A stretch of 64,000 bases of DNA, taken from positions 28,532,434 through 28,596,433 of the forward strand of contig JAJLRJ010000004.1 in NCBI GenBank assembly GCA_024195265.1, read 5' to 3'. A program made the position numbers and the translations under genes. Source of the DNA: Dendrophyllia cribrosa (lineage: Eukaryota; Cnidaria; Anthozoa; Scleractinia; Dendrophylliidae). The notes beneath the pieces were generated by a model, which ran no database searches, was not told where the DNA came from, and saw nothing but the letters and a program-made list of their open reading frames with translations. Positions 17,426 to 28,865 of this stretch are shown in pieces (the first letter of the stretch is position 1; each line of letters opens with the position of its first letter).

Positions 17426-19380
17426 TTTGATACATTTACAGGATATAAGTTAAAGATGTTTTATTCTCTCCGAGATGGAGGATCTCCTCCCCCCTCCCCC
17501 TCCTTGAAAAATGTTTTTTTTTGGCTGAACTATATGAATGTTAATCATCTAAATTTAGTTGACTGGTAAGAATAGCAGCCTGGAAACGGGTTATCGGTAA
17601 CGGAGACAGATATGCAAATAAGCACTCACTCGCTCACTCACTCACTCCTTCCATCAGCTGTAAACTTAGTGACGTAATGCTTTGTTACGAATGCGTTTCG
17701 TAACAAGAACAGCGTGAATCCAGCGATAACAATAACTAATTTGTTTTAAACGAATATAAACAACAATAAACACTTCTCGGCTCGCTGGAGGTTTCGTCTT
17801 AAGCGGCATCGACCTTAAACTTTCGGAAAAAAATAGCAGAAGGTTTACGGCTTCCCACAACGTGAAAATGTTTTCGATGCGAACTCTCGAAGCGGAGGAA
17901 ACTGCCTCGGCGACTGGAGTTGCCTGAAGCTACACTATTAAAGGCCGGTTGAGCGGCCCCAGACAAAATGCGAGACATGTTATACGGGCTTTTGATATCT
18001 AACAGGACCGCTTCTTAGGACTAATAAATTTAAAAATTAATGTCGAACGAAATTTCAAACTCAGTGTTCATTTCTTCCTGGAGATGTGAGGCACAATTTC
18101 ACTTCGCGAGAGATCGCATTTATCTGGGTCCAAATCAAAATAAACAATGCGCGGTGCATCACGGTAAGTGCAGATGGGCCTTTAATTAAGTTTTTTGTCC
18201 AGAATCACGAATGTTTCGTTCTTCGTGGCGTCTGAATCGAGCACGCATACGTTGGAGACTTGCTGCATGGGAATAACTGTAAGTAGTCTCAAATCTTTTC
18301 CGACAAAGGAAAATATGATTCTATAAACTTTGGTTCGTTACAGAAAAATGTTGAGGTAACAGTTTGTCCTGATAGCGGCATTTCTCAACTGTAGTTTCAT
18401 TATACCCGATATTTATTCCGTTTAATTTTTCTTATTATTGCACGTAACTTTCCTTTCTATTCACTCATTTCTGCTTCGTGCTTGTTTATATTTTAGTAGC
18501 CTTGATGTTAAAGTTTTTGTAAAAATTTAGTCTGATGAATTCGAACTCTTATAAATCTAACTAGTCCTATGTATGATATATTCTTTTAACTAGTTCGAAA
18601 TAAAGTTTTATTGTTGAAGCTCAATAATGACATTTTAGTTGTCAATTGTACATGCATGGCACCGCATTAATGTCGATCGTGTTTATCGCTGTTGGTTCGC
18701 TAAGATCTTTGTTTGCGCTATGATCAACCAAACCAGAAGCCGGCTCGAAGATCACAGAAAAGGCAGCTTTTGTTTTTGAGCTCGGTAAAACAGATTGTCT
18801 GCCAAGTGAACGAACACTTGGAAAGGAGAAAATACTATTTGGTCGCCACTTTTTTTTTGGTTATTGCTGTCATTCAGCAGTTTTTTTTTTCGTGGGCTCG
18901 GCGCGTGTTTAGAACCCATTCGCGCGCTCCAAAAAACAGATACCAGCACCTTCATAGGAGTTCGACTGTATGCTTATTTTAACATAAACACGGGTTAAGG
19001 GGGGAGAAACTTAACAACAAGGTGGTTGCTATGGAAGAGTTCCAAACGCCATATAATAAGTTTCTTTACTTTCTCGGCTATGATGTTTGGTCACGTTCCT
19101 ACTGTTGATGGTTCCATCAAATTTTATGAGTCACAACCATATTTGGTAAGTCACGTGACCAGAACATAAAACCCCTTAAAACTCAAACATCTTGCATATT
19201 TTTCCAATAAACCCGATGTCAACAGCTTAAAAACATCCTTATAAAAATCTGTAGCATGAATTTGTTAAATTCACGTTATTGAAAAAGCTATGACGTTACA
19301 AAAGTGTATTTTACAGTCAAACCGGATGTTCTTTTGCGGGCAACTTTGCAAACTTCCGCCGCAACATTGGTATTTTGATT

Positions 19381-19841
19381 GACAGTTTGCTTCGAGCAAG
19401 TTGGAAGTTTAGCGAGCAAGTTCCTATTTCAAACTTGTTGTCAGTTGCAAATTGCGAATATTGCGAAAACACGTCCTTCTTCAGTTATGGCTCACGTACA
19501 TCGCAATAATACCACCTCGGTTGAGAAAAGAGAAAGAATAATGGTCGTCTGGTGTAAAACAAGAACAAATCGCAAGCATTATTGGATTATCAAGGCAAAC
19601 TGTATCCAATATTGTAAACAGATTTTTACAACACGAGATGTATTTTCCCGGTAAACCTGGCTGGAAGGAACGAACAGTTTCTACTGTTGACATCGTAGAG
19701 TTTGTGAAATACTGCAAGGTAACCAAACCAAGTACTTTCAATTCAGAAATCCGGCAACTGACAGCAAGTTTGAAATAGGAACTTGCTCGCGAAAGTTGCA
19801 ACTTGCTCGCACAACTTCCAACTTGCTCGAAGCAAACTGTC
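19381..19841 (+). mobile_element. Tc1/IS630-like remnant with TIRs and a helix-turn-helix fragment
   Basis: Terminal inverted sequences start GACAGTTTGCTTCGAGCAAG (19381) and end with its complement (19841); GGAACTTGCTCGC-type repeats make the arms about 65 bp. The interior between about 19520 and 19760 encodes, with a frame change near 19560, ERIMVVW and IIGLSRQTVSNIVNRFLQ, a helix-turn-helix typical of Tc1/IS630-family transposase N-termini, then GKPGWKERTVSTVDIVEFV. The catalytic DDE part is missing, so this is an internally deleted non-autonomous copy. Confidence 0.65.
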
Positions 19842-20172
19842 TATAAATGGTACGCGTTTTGCTTAACTTAAACTTAAACTTATTGAGCTTTGAATACAAT
19901 TTTTCGAAAGAAGATTGTGTTGTGCAATTTTATGTGTTTGTTCATTCATTACATAGGTTGAAAAGCGTTGCTATGTAACAACTAAACATCCAAGCATTCA
20001 AATTTTGTATATAAGCGATGGTTATGTTTATTCTTTAATAAAATCCCCTGAAGAGTGAGCAATCACGAAACAGGCTTGTAGGGATACAAGTGTAGTCTTT
20101 TTCCTGTTTTAAATATTTATCACGCTCTACTTTTTGTATTGAGCACTCTACTACGGAAAAGTCGAAACACAA

Positions 20173-20235
<63 letters not shown>

Positions 20236-22902
20236 CTCAGCCTATCTATATATATTAATACCCAGATCTTCACACGGTGTCATCGTTCATGGGTTACATA
20301 TAACTCTGATGTTGACATTCTATCATTTCATAGACATCAAACTTCATTATGGTGGCCAGGAGTTTTATTTCATTCTTTTGACCATATTTTTACATTGGTT
20401 TAATTTTTTTTATAGAAAACCTACATTAAATGAGCAAATATTGACGTAGTGGTTTCCCGCGGTACTTTTTCCCGCTGGCTATTAATGTATCTCATTTCAT
20501 TTGTCACGCAACATAACATTTACATTGTGTTGGTCAGTTCCGATCTCACGACATTTTGAGGTCAGGTTTGCTTTGCAAATGATCTGATGTCTTCACATAC
20601 AATTTGCTTCAAACATCTGGACTGCAAACAAGTAAGAACATTTATGTAATCTAGGAAAGGGAATGATTTGTTATAGTCGGACTGTTAAGTTTATATTTTA
20701 TTGAGTCCCGGCCGGCTGTCAGTATGAATGTCCACTGCATTATTTGAACAATCTCAAAGCAAAGCTGGGCAAGTGTATGTTAACAGGTAGACTGCAAAAC
20801 CTTGCTATTTAATTCCAGTGAAAGTTAGTAACGACCTATAAAACCGGGCGATAAAAGCAACAATATAGCTACGTACACGGTTCATTTGCAAGGGATAACT
20901 TGATAACATAATTGACATAATTATTTAGTACGCCATTCCACTTTCCTGCGGCGACTTTCTAATATTTATGTAACCTATCATTTTTTATTTAAACTCGCTT
21001 TGTTTTAGCAAAAGTCATACTTTATTTGCTCTAACGTAATGAGAGTATGATATCTTTTAAAAGTAGAATATAGGCGACAGGACAATTTCAAGTTATCAAA
21101 ACACCTTTTTTTTTAAATCGTTGACAGCCAGAAGATCGCTTCTTGTTCATGAAAGTGATTTGTTTATTTAGAACTGACATAAAACAGACTCCAAAAAACT
21201 TAACGTAGAAGAATCGTTCGGTCTTTAGTCAAATGTTATCTATCTAAATGGATAAAAGCAGTAGAAGAGACCAAGAACGTTGAGTTTGCGCAAAAAGATT
21301 GTGTGACTTGCAAGATCTTGCAATAAGAATACAACAAAGAAACTGGCGAAATCTGCCAAAAAAAAAACTGTCGCCGGATTCTCGATAGTTACTGACAACG
21401 GCTCTTAAACATGTTTGTTTGAACTCTTTCAACATAACAACGTTTATTACCTTTTATTTTGTTAAAAAAGTGGTCCCACTACTTGTTTTTGCAACTACTG
21501 CAACAACGTATAACAAGTTTACAAAGGAAAGTTCTCAAGTCACTGAAAGTGATTTACTGATGTTTCTTTCAACTTTAGCCTCAAGGCTCGGAGAATCTTA
21601 TGTTACTTAGAGTACTACAACAACAACATATGACAACTAACAAGTTTACAGTGACATTTCTCAAGTAACTCAATAGAAGTAAACTTGCAGTCGACGGCGA
21701 AAAACATGGCCGTCTTTGACAAAGTGACGTAAATCTGCTGTCCTCTCCCCAGTCTTCTGTAGGCCAGGACTAGTCAACAGCACCGATCAATTTTAGTTTG
21801 TATTCACGGCTCTGAACAGCCAAAAAGGTCAGTAAAAAATAGAAAAAAAAAATAAAAAACGTTAGTATAATGCTAGCATTGTTCTTTATGCTTTTGCCAT
21901 AGTATTACGCTCGGAAATTATACTAGAAATTATTTTATGCTAGAAATTATGCCAACATAATGTATTTGCTGCTATTTGCTGCATGCTAATTTTGTTAGAA
22001 ATTCGTCAATAATGCATGAGGTAATTAACTGATCACGTGATAATATGGATGCTTCCTGATACATCGCTAAAGAGCAGATGAAAACACGCACGTTAGGGTA
22101 TTCAAACAAACGTATTAGAATTGTTGGGGAATAAATCAACAAAATCAATACATTACTTGAACAAATGTTTATTTCGTTTCCTGCATAAATTATTAACATT
22201 TACATTTGCGTTACAATTTAAGTAAAATGATTTAAGATAAAAATTTAAGATGAGATAATCATTCAGCTGGTATTCATATTCATAGGGTCCCCCGATTGAA
22301 GATAAACGCACAATGCAAATTACCAAACAAAGTAAGATCTCATCACAAAGGACTTAATTTATTATAAGTTACATTAAATCGGCTTATAAGCATCTATAAT
22401 GCAAAAAATAACTTTCAACTGGTTCAATTTGTTCATTTTCACGGCTTATTTGAAATAGCGTTACGAATTGCGTGACACATTTGAAACCTTTACAAATAGG
22501 AAGCAAAACATCGTTAAAACCTGAAACTTTTTGTAAAGGATTGTAACACTGATTTCTACAACCATGTTAGAAACAGCTTTGGAGTAACGTTTAGATTTTT
22601 TAATTTTTATGACGTCGTGTGCAAGCCAAGAATAAGCCAAGTGAAGACTTGCCTACCATATCAATAACAAAACCCTGTGCAATTTTAAAATAGCTTTCAT
22701 AAACAGGAATATACAAAAAGTAAAAAAATTCTAGAATAAATATAGTTAAAAACAAATCATTATAACAAACAGTGACAAAAAGAAAATACTGAGCGCCACG
22801 ATAAACGTTATAAAATCCACGGATCTATAAACTAATTCAATTTAAATTTCGATTATACAGAATACAAATGTAGTAATAAAAAGAATGCTAAAATAGTTAG
22901 AT
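19842..22902. other. Non-coding stretch
   Basis: No gene recognised; short open frames here lack domains. Apart from the TA microsatellite at 20175-20233 the sequence looks unique and AT-rich. Confidence 0.4.
20175..20233. repeat. (TA)n microsatellite
   Basis: About 59 bp of uninterrupted TA followed by the palindrome TAGGCTCAGCCTA. Confidence 0.95.
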
Positions 22903-23115
22903 TTAAAGGGGCAGTATCACGAGGTTCCACGCGCGGCACTTGGACATATCACTGTTAAAAGTGATTTTTTTACTTTCTTCCGGCTATCAAAACGGATTTT
23001 CAGTTTGATTCAACAAATACCTCCACTTCTCGACGGCCTTTTTGAATTTGCGGAATCAAACTTGAAAACTGGGCCGACGTTTTCAAGTTTCGACCTCGCG
23101 ATACTGCCTCTTTAA
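22903..23115. mobile_element. TTAA-flanked MITE, copy 2
   Basis: A 205-bp element (22907-23111) with ends AGGGGCAGTATCACGAGGT and ACCTCGCGATACTGCCTCT, bordered by TTAA. It matches the nested copy at 10812-11035 but lacks about 25 bp after GCGCGGCACT. It lies about 160 bp beyond the stop of the second galactosyltransferase gene. Confidence 0.85.
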
Positions 23116-23276
23116 GTCTAACATCAGGCAAATGTAGTCGAGCAGTGATGGAAAGATCCAGATTTCTCTTCTTAGGAGCAGGGTTGGATGCATCACTGCC
23201 GAGTGGTCTAATATTAAACAGTCATTTGTTTTTTAAGAGCGTGGCCAGAGAACTATGTGTGTATGCAAGGGCGTGT

Positions 23277-24314
23277 TTATGTTGTTGCTTGGTATGAGTC
23301 TTGAAAAAGTTTAAATAGACATTGTCCTGTTACGCCATGCCATACCAAATATTGTTTATTAGGAATACATTCATGTGACGGCCCAATTACATTAAATCTA
23401 GGGCTGGCAACGGGTTTTACACCAGCTTTCACTGCAAGCAAAGCGATGTAAACATCGTCAAGTCTGAACTTTGGTACAACTTGAAATAACTGTACAAACA
23501 AATGCACAACATCAGGTGACAAGACAATGCCAAAACCAGGGCAAAAATCTGGGTAGGCGTACTCACGATACTCATCGAAGGAAACCTTCCATTTACCCGA
23601 TCTATGTGCTATTTGTTTTGTGTAAAGCTGTCCCATGTACAACTTTTCTTTAGGCGTTTTAGGTTCGTTCAAGAGAGAAATTAACCCTTTCGGGTTTGCA
23701 AAACTATCGTCGTCCATTTTCAAAAGAAAGGAGAACTTGCAGTATTTTGCAGCCCATTCAAAGCCCATTTGTATCTTGAGGGTCTGATTCCAGTAATGGT
23801 CCAAATAGTCCGCTCGCACTAAGTCTCCGAAAGAGTCATTCTCTTGCAACAATGAATCGGACTCGTTTTGTATTCGCGTTTGAGCAACAAGAAAGACAGT
23901 CTTCCATCGAGGTTGTATAGCAGTGTCAACTCCCCAAGTTTTGCGGATGTCTTTTCTTCTTTGCACATTAGAAGTCGCCGAGGAGACAAGAATAAGAAGA
24001 AAGTAATGCTGCCCACAAGTTGTGCTGGTGATCAGTTTTGTTGTGTGGTTATTACTGGAGGATGTGCTTTTTGTTGGTGCTATTCTACCTTTGTTTGTTT
24101 GGTTGGGTTGAAATGATTTTCTTGGTGATTCGACTGTTGTGAAAGGCCGTGATTCCGTTGCAAGCTCCTTTTTTTGACTTTCTAAATCCTGTGGATTGGA
24201 AGACAGAATCGACTTGTAATAACCGAAAGAAGCCCAACCGAACCAGATCACTCCAAGTATCACAGCGGCGGGAACCAAGTATTTGACCCCTTTTGTGAAC
24301 TTCCTGATGGCCAT
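23277..24314 (-). CDS. Beta-1,3-galactosyltransferase-like protein (GT31), 345 aa
   Basis: Paralogue of the gene at 15953-16993 in opposite, convergent orientation, colinear along its whole length. It has a membrane anchor at about residues 14-32 (VPAAVILGVIWFGWASFGYY), a Ser/Thr/Asn-rich stem, then YFLLILVSSATSNVQRRKDI, RKTWG, KTVFLVAQT, DLVRADYLDHYWNQTLK, metal-binding DDD in LLKMDDDSFANPKGL, PDFCPGFGIVLSP and RLDDVYIALLAVKAG. The C-terminus carries a few extra residues (DSYQATT). The coding region is one exon; a short 5' UTR intron is predicted upstream. Intact frame and family motifs indicate a functional gene. Confidence 0.9.
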   Translation of the reverse strand: MAIRKFTKGVKYLVPAAVILGVIWFGWASFGYYKSILSSNPQDLESQKKELATESRPFTTVESPRKSFQPNQTNKGRIAPTKSTSSSNNHTTKLITSTTCGQHYFLLILVSSATSNVQRRKDIRKTWGVDTAIQPRWKTVFLVAQTRIQNESDSLLQENDSFGDLVRADYLDHYWNQTLKIQMGFEWAAKYCKFSFLLKMDDDSFANPKGLISLLNEPKTPKEKLYMGQLYTKQIAHRSGKWKVSFDEYREYAYPDFCPGFGIVLSPDVVHLFVQLFQVVPKFRLDDVYIALLAVKAGVKPVASPRFNVIGPSHECIPNKQYLVWHGVTGQCLFKLFQDSYQATT

Positions 24315-24366
24315 GTCGACATGTAACGATGCTGTAGTGTTTATGCCAGATTCTTCCTATAGTGAC

Positions 24367-24461
24367 CTAGAACGAGTTTTAAAAAAGAATTCGCTTTTAC
24401 ATAGGGAACCCACGCGTTTATTTAGAATGATCATAGAATAAAGGTACCGAAATGGACTTAC
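24367..24461 (-). other. Predicted 95-nt 5' UTR intron
   Basis: On the minus strand the donor ATCAC/GTAAGT (intron from 24461) and acceptor GTTCTAG/GTCACT (intron to 24367) frame a 95-nt AT-rich intron 52 bp before the ATG. The acceptor is conserved in the paralogue, and the donor is conserved in the inverted copy at 26438. Confidence 0.5.
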
Positions 24462-26505
24462 GTGATGTTGTGTTTCAATCCAAATGTGCTGTTGAATAAT
24501 TGAAATCAGCTTATGCCGGGATTAAGAGCAGCCACAACGGTCCGATCAAATCCGTTGATACGATTTCGAAACGATCGTGTCTGTTATTTTTAAATGGTCT
24601 CACATTTCGCCGTCTGTTATTAAATTTTAACTGGTTAGCCGTCATGCGGCATGGTCTCGTATTTCGGCGTCTGGAAATAGGGAGAAGAGAATAGAATATT
24701 TGTCGCGCTATGTTCCTGGTTTTCTCGCGTGTAATTTATTTGCTTTCGCGGGATTTCTTTTTCCTTCTTGGTGCGCGCTCTGCGTTTAAATATTCGATTC
24801 AATCGTCTATAACAGAATATCCAAGTTAGAGTTTGCCAAAGGAGGATTTTTCAAGTATCCCATGACGCCTAGCGCGTAATTATCGATCCTGATGTGTCAA
24901 ATTTCCTGCGATGGCGAGTACACATGGTGAAATTTTACTGATCTTCGCGAGACGTTTTCTTCGTTTCCAACGCGATAAAAGGTGAATCAAATTGTTATTT
25001 GGTTTCTATATACATTAAAGTTTACTTAGATATCATTTGATCCGAGCCTGTTTGCCTATGTATCGCAATATTTTTGTCTTTGTTTTGAGTGGCATGCATG
25101 GCTGATCCGCTTCGTTTCTTTGTTGTGTTTTAACCCTTGATCTGTTTTGCCGTGTTTCGTTTCTAATCCTGGGGACATTAGCATATAATTACGCCTGATA
25201 GTGCCCGGAGAGCGACTCTTTTAAATGCAGTACAAGGTCCCCTTAAGTCCCCACGTTTTGTAGGAATTTATGACCGTTCAATTTTGGTAAAAATCAGCGC
25301 CAAAACGTTGTTGAAATTCGCTTCGAGCGTAGATTCTTTGTTTTGGTTTTTATAGTCGAAGGAAAAATCGTATTTAGTGCAATTGCAGCTTCCTTTTATG
25401 AGTTTGGTCAAATCATATGATCGTTTGACACTTTCCTTCGCTTCGAAGCTAATAAATCGCTTGATGTTCATGTTTTTACAAATGATATGGAAGATGGCAA
25501 TATTTTTTCATCTACCGGAAATCCGGAACTCGAAGTCTAAATTGTCGATGCCTTTCAATTTGTCCGTGTTCAGAAATAGACAAAGTCGCCGCTCTCTTTA
25601 CTTTTTGGTGAGGCAAACATGTACTAAATACCGTTGGGAACCTACAACAAGCCAGATTGGACGATGTTATATATGTTTAACTGCTAAAATCTACGCAGTG
25701 GACGATGCGCTCGCTTCGAGCAACTCCATGGCAAATGGCTGGTCACGCAATTTTCAGTTTATAATATAGTTCATTCGCGTTGCATCATGGGATACCTGAA
25801 AAATCCTCCTTTGAGTTTGCCATTGTTTTTGAAATGTGACCACAAATACACCTTCGGGAGTAAAAATGTAAGTGGAATTTTTAAATATGTTGTCTTTCCT
25901 GTCGCGTTCCAAATCTATCAAATGCAGGCATTATCTCAAAGATTTTTTTGTGTTATCCCAGGGTCCTAAATCTGTGCCAACAGAACGCTCTAGATCTGAT
26001 TCTTCAGGGGCATAATGCCTCGCGAATGTTAACAGACTCTTGTGATATGACCTTTAAAGGCTCCCTGGAGCTTTCGTGTACCTCGCGCATTGCGTGGGTG
26101 ACGCGGTCCACTCAAGTTCAGTCACTGCTATATCGATACAACCTCTGGAGTTTCGACCCTTGTCACTCTCTCTCTTAGCCGTTAAAAATTTAAACTCTTA
26201 ATTTAATTAATAACAAACGGTTACGTGATATGCCGCATGACGGCGAAATGCGAGACGCTGACAAGTTAAAATTTAATAACAGACGGCGAAATGCGGGACC
26301 ATTTAAAAATAACAGACATGATCGTTTCGAAATCGTATCAACGGATTTGATCGGACCGTTGTGGCTGCTATAAATCCCGGTATAAGCTGATTTCAGTTAT
26401 TCAACAGCACATTTGGATTGAAAAAAAAAAACATCACGTAAGTCCATTTCGGCAACTTTATTCTATAATCATTCTAAATAAACACGCGTGGGTTCCATAT
26501 GCTTT
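24400..26505. repeat. Inverted duplication of promoter and exon 1 of a galactosyltransferase gene
   Basis: 24400-24655 and 26233-26505 are inverted copies (estimated by eye at 85-90%), including the CACATTTGGATTGAAA exon stretch and the GTAAGTCCATTTCGG donor. A further inverted match (AGGATTTTTCAAGTATCCCATGA at 24841-24863 against 25787-25812) extends the structure inward. The outward-facing right copy has TATAAAT at 26369-26375 where the left copy has no TATA box. Confidence 0.7.
24870..25780. other. Spacer between inverted promoter copies
   Basis: Open frames here start without convincing ATG context and show no domain; the 67-codon minus frame ending at 25268 has an ATG at 25471 but no recognisable family. 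I see no supported gene. Confidence 0.4.
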
Positions 26506-26941
26506 TATTATATCAGTCAATAAACAGCCTAATAGAATTTTGCTCTCGTATATAATAAAGAACATCAACTTCAAGGGTTGTTAGTGTCTTAGTATTTCTA
26601 TAGGTGGCTTTCACGTTACATCACGGTGGCCATGTTGGAGCACACCTACAAAAGAATTTTAATGAACTTCCTTTGTTATGTTCACCAAAATGGCCGCCAT
26701 AGCCTTTGTCATTTGAGTCCAACAGGACTGAAGGTCACGTGAGTGAAAACCATCTATAGGTACATGCATAGATGTAACTCATGGTTGTATATATTTCATA
26801 CCTATTTTAAATCTATAGTCGTGCGATGGTATGTATATTAATATTTTATACCTGTTTAGATCATATGTACATGTATTATGTATATTGTAAATGTTGTGAA
26901 CCCAGAAGTATCAGTAGCCCGTCGAGTGTGATCGTCCTTGT

Positions 26942-27276
26942 TAAGCCCCGTCTACACGAGCAATTTTTATGTGGCAACTGTATGTGGCAATTTTTATTTG
27001 CCCGTGTAGATGATCGACAAATATTTGTTGTTAATTTGCGTCAGTAATAATTTCGCACAGCGGAGGGAGATGACGTCGATATAATTGTCACATTTTATGT
27101 GGCGTCTCGTCCACACGGACAATTATCGGTATGTAGCAATTTTTATTTACCACATAAAAACTAACACGCCAGCTTTTCAGCAAATACAGTTGTCACATAA
27201 AAATTGGTCATTTTTCATCATCTACACGGGCAAATAAAAATTGCCACATAAAAATTGCTCGTGTAGACGGGGCTTT
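26942..27276. mobile_element. Non-autonomous TIR element (GCCCCGTCTACACG family)
   Basis: Both ends carry AAGCCCCGTCTACACGAGC followed by ATTTTTATGTGGCAA in inverted orientation; the CACATAAAAATTG block also recurs inside. About 335 bp, no open frame of note. Confidence 0.8.
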
Positions 27277-27313
27277 AGTGTAGTTCTGAAAAGAACTGTT
27301 GTTGTTGACAACT

Positions 27314-27356
27314 GACTGACGTTTCGACAACCTGAGGTGAAGTCATCTTCAGAGTC
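27314..27356 (-). ncRNA. Hammerhead ribozyme motif (Penelope-type, minimal stem III)
   Basis: On the minus strand the core CUGAAGA (CUGANGA), then a stem II region with GAC/GUC and ACC/GGU pairs, then CGAAACGUC are in the right order. A two-base-pair stem III (AC/GU) precedes the cleavage triplet GUC, and stem I pairs GACU with AGUC over four base pairs. Cleavage is predicted between 27318 and 27317. Such minimal hammerheads are known in Penelope-like elements; no Penelope coding part is seen beside this copy. Confidence 0.65.
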
Positions 27357-27437
27357 ATGTGATAGTATAATGTCTGGTTGTTGCTGTCATTGGTCAGTTT
27401 TGCCATGATGTTATGTAATAGATCAACAACGAGTGCG

Positions 27438-27548
27438 AGGGTTTCATCGGGGCATCCAAACACCGAGAAACAATGAAAGCACGAGGCACGAGGCACGAGG
27501 CCGAGTGCTTTTATTGTTTCTCGGTGTTTGGATGCCCCAATGAAACCC
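27438..27548. repeat. 111-bp foldback with GAGGCAC repeats at its centre
   Basis: Arms GGGTTTCATCGGGGCATCC and its complement enclose CACCGAGAAACAAT and three ACGAGGC units. Confidence 0.75.
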
Positions 27549-27691
27549 GAAGCACGAGCTTTTGATCTGGCTTCTCAAATGAAACAATACAGAATTATTC
27601 AGTGTTAGTTTTTTTGGCTTTGTCCTTTTCAAATGCCGTCACATGCATAATTTTATTGAGCTTGTTGTGTTTCGCCATTTGGTATGAGACC

Positions 27692-28104
27692 ATGTGCGAA
27701 GCAGAAGCGTCTCGGTTTAGGGAGGCCAAAACGGTTGTCGAAGAAGAATATCTAGTCGAGAAAGCTATTCCCCCGTCAACGAAATATAAAAAACAAATGG
27801 GCAACATCCATTTTCTACGAATGGCAAACTACTCGGACGGTTCAAGTTCCCGTTCTCTGAGATTCGTCAGGAATGTTTAAGGACTATGATTTACACAAGA
27901 TTATGTCACTTTCTGCTCGTATTGAAGAAATGGACGCATTGAGTTTGAATTATTGGCTTAGAAAATTTGTCATGGACGTGGCCAAAACGTCGGGAGAGAG
28001 ATATCTACCGAAGACTGTTTATGGCATAATATACGGTATCCGACGCTTTCTAAAAGAGAAAAAGGTGTCGAAGCATTAAATCCTCTTGATAATGGAGACC
28101 GAAG
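27692..28104 (+). pseudogene. Decayed exon of a ZMYM2/QRICH1-like (DUF3504-associated) gene
   Basis: From ATG 27692 the product begins MCEAEASRFREAKTVVEEEY, then continues in shifted frames with WATSIFYEWQ and KDYDLHKIMSLSARIEEMDA, LNYWLRKFVMDVAKTSGERY and PKTVYGIIYGIRRFLKEK. This N-terminal region is typical of ZMYM2/QRICH1-like proteins and related Crypton-derived tyrosine recombinase families abundant in cnidarians. Three lesions are visible: a one-base shift in the A-run near 27788-27793, TGA at 27858-27860, and a one-base shift in the A-run near 28059-28063. A donor-like GAAG/GTGAGG at 28105 suggests the original exon end. Family assignment is moderate. Confidence 0.5.
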
Positions 28105-28363
28105 GTGAGGAAAATGGTCCATTTTGTTTTAAAATTAAAATGTCGATGTCATGTTGAAGTTCCAGTTATAATACTCAGATTATTGTTTTGAAGGTTTACT
28201 CTGTTTCACCGAGCATTGGACGCGGAATCGAAAGATGGCACACGAGAGGGCTTACATTTGAAGACCAATAAAAGAATGTAAGGTTCCGAATGCAATTATA
28301 AAATTGAGTGGAATAACATGTATTGTTGCAAATGCATTAATATGCAGGTGTTTGATTTGAGAG

Positions 28364-28549
28364 GTATGTCCAGAAATGCAGGCTAATGAGATTCATGCTC
28401 TTTATGATAGACATCATGAAGTGTCCCCTAACCCTAATTCTCACCTAAACGCAAGTAATTCTGTCAAACATGAAGTCATATGCAAATGACAAATAATTGT
28501 GTGTAACATGAAGTGCCCAAGGTCCGAGTTACCTGCATTTCTGGACATA
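28364..28549. mobile_element. Short TIR element (ATGTCCAGAAATGCAGG ends)
   Basis: TATGTCCAGAAATGCAGG at the left and its complement at the right define about 186 bp without coding capacity. Confidence 0.7.
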
Positions 28550-28559
28550 AGTGACCTTT

Positions 28560-28865
28560 TTGAGGCTGGAGGTATAAGAAAGGGTCGGGATTTCACGAGT
28601 TGAAGTATGTGAAAGGGTAGGGATTTCACGAAGAATAGGAAATGGTAGCGAAAACACGAGTTGAAGCATAAAAAAGGTAGGGAAAACTGGCATTTAAGTA
28701 TTATAAAAAGGGCCTTTCAAAATATATCAAACAGGCGCACGTAAAGGCTATATGAAAGGGGTACCATTTTCAACGAAAGGTATATGAAAGGGGTACCATT
28801 TTCAATGAAAGGTATATGAAAGGGGTACCTTTTCTGTCAAAAACGGTGTATGAAAGGGTAAGGGT
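28560..28865 (+). repeat. Minisatellite cluster
   Basis: Two or more degenerate copies of GAAAGGGTAGGGATTTCACG (28583-28640) are followed by three copies of a ~31-bp unit beginning TATATGAAAGGGGTACC (28750-28838). Confidence 0.8.

Larger units (their letters stand above)
16994..19380. other. Non-coding, repeats only
   Basis: No gene recognised. It contains a GACA/ACAG microsatellite (about 17064-17108), an ACTC-type repeat (about 17618-17647), poly-T runs and a dispersed GC-rich repeat (17300-17425). The first part is probably 3' UTR of the galactosyltransferase gene; no clear AATAAA was seen close to the stop. Confidence 0.4.

Noticed and set aside
17936..18185. A further TTAA-flanked element (TTAAAGGCC...GGCCTTTAA)
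   Set aside because: The inverted match is under 10 bp and the arms do not continue, so chance is likely.
25377..25769. 130-codon plus-strand frame in the promoter-duplication spacer
   Set aside because: It begins at GTG rather than ATG, and no motif or splice context supports it.
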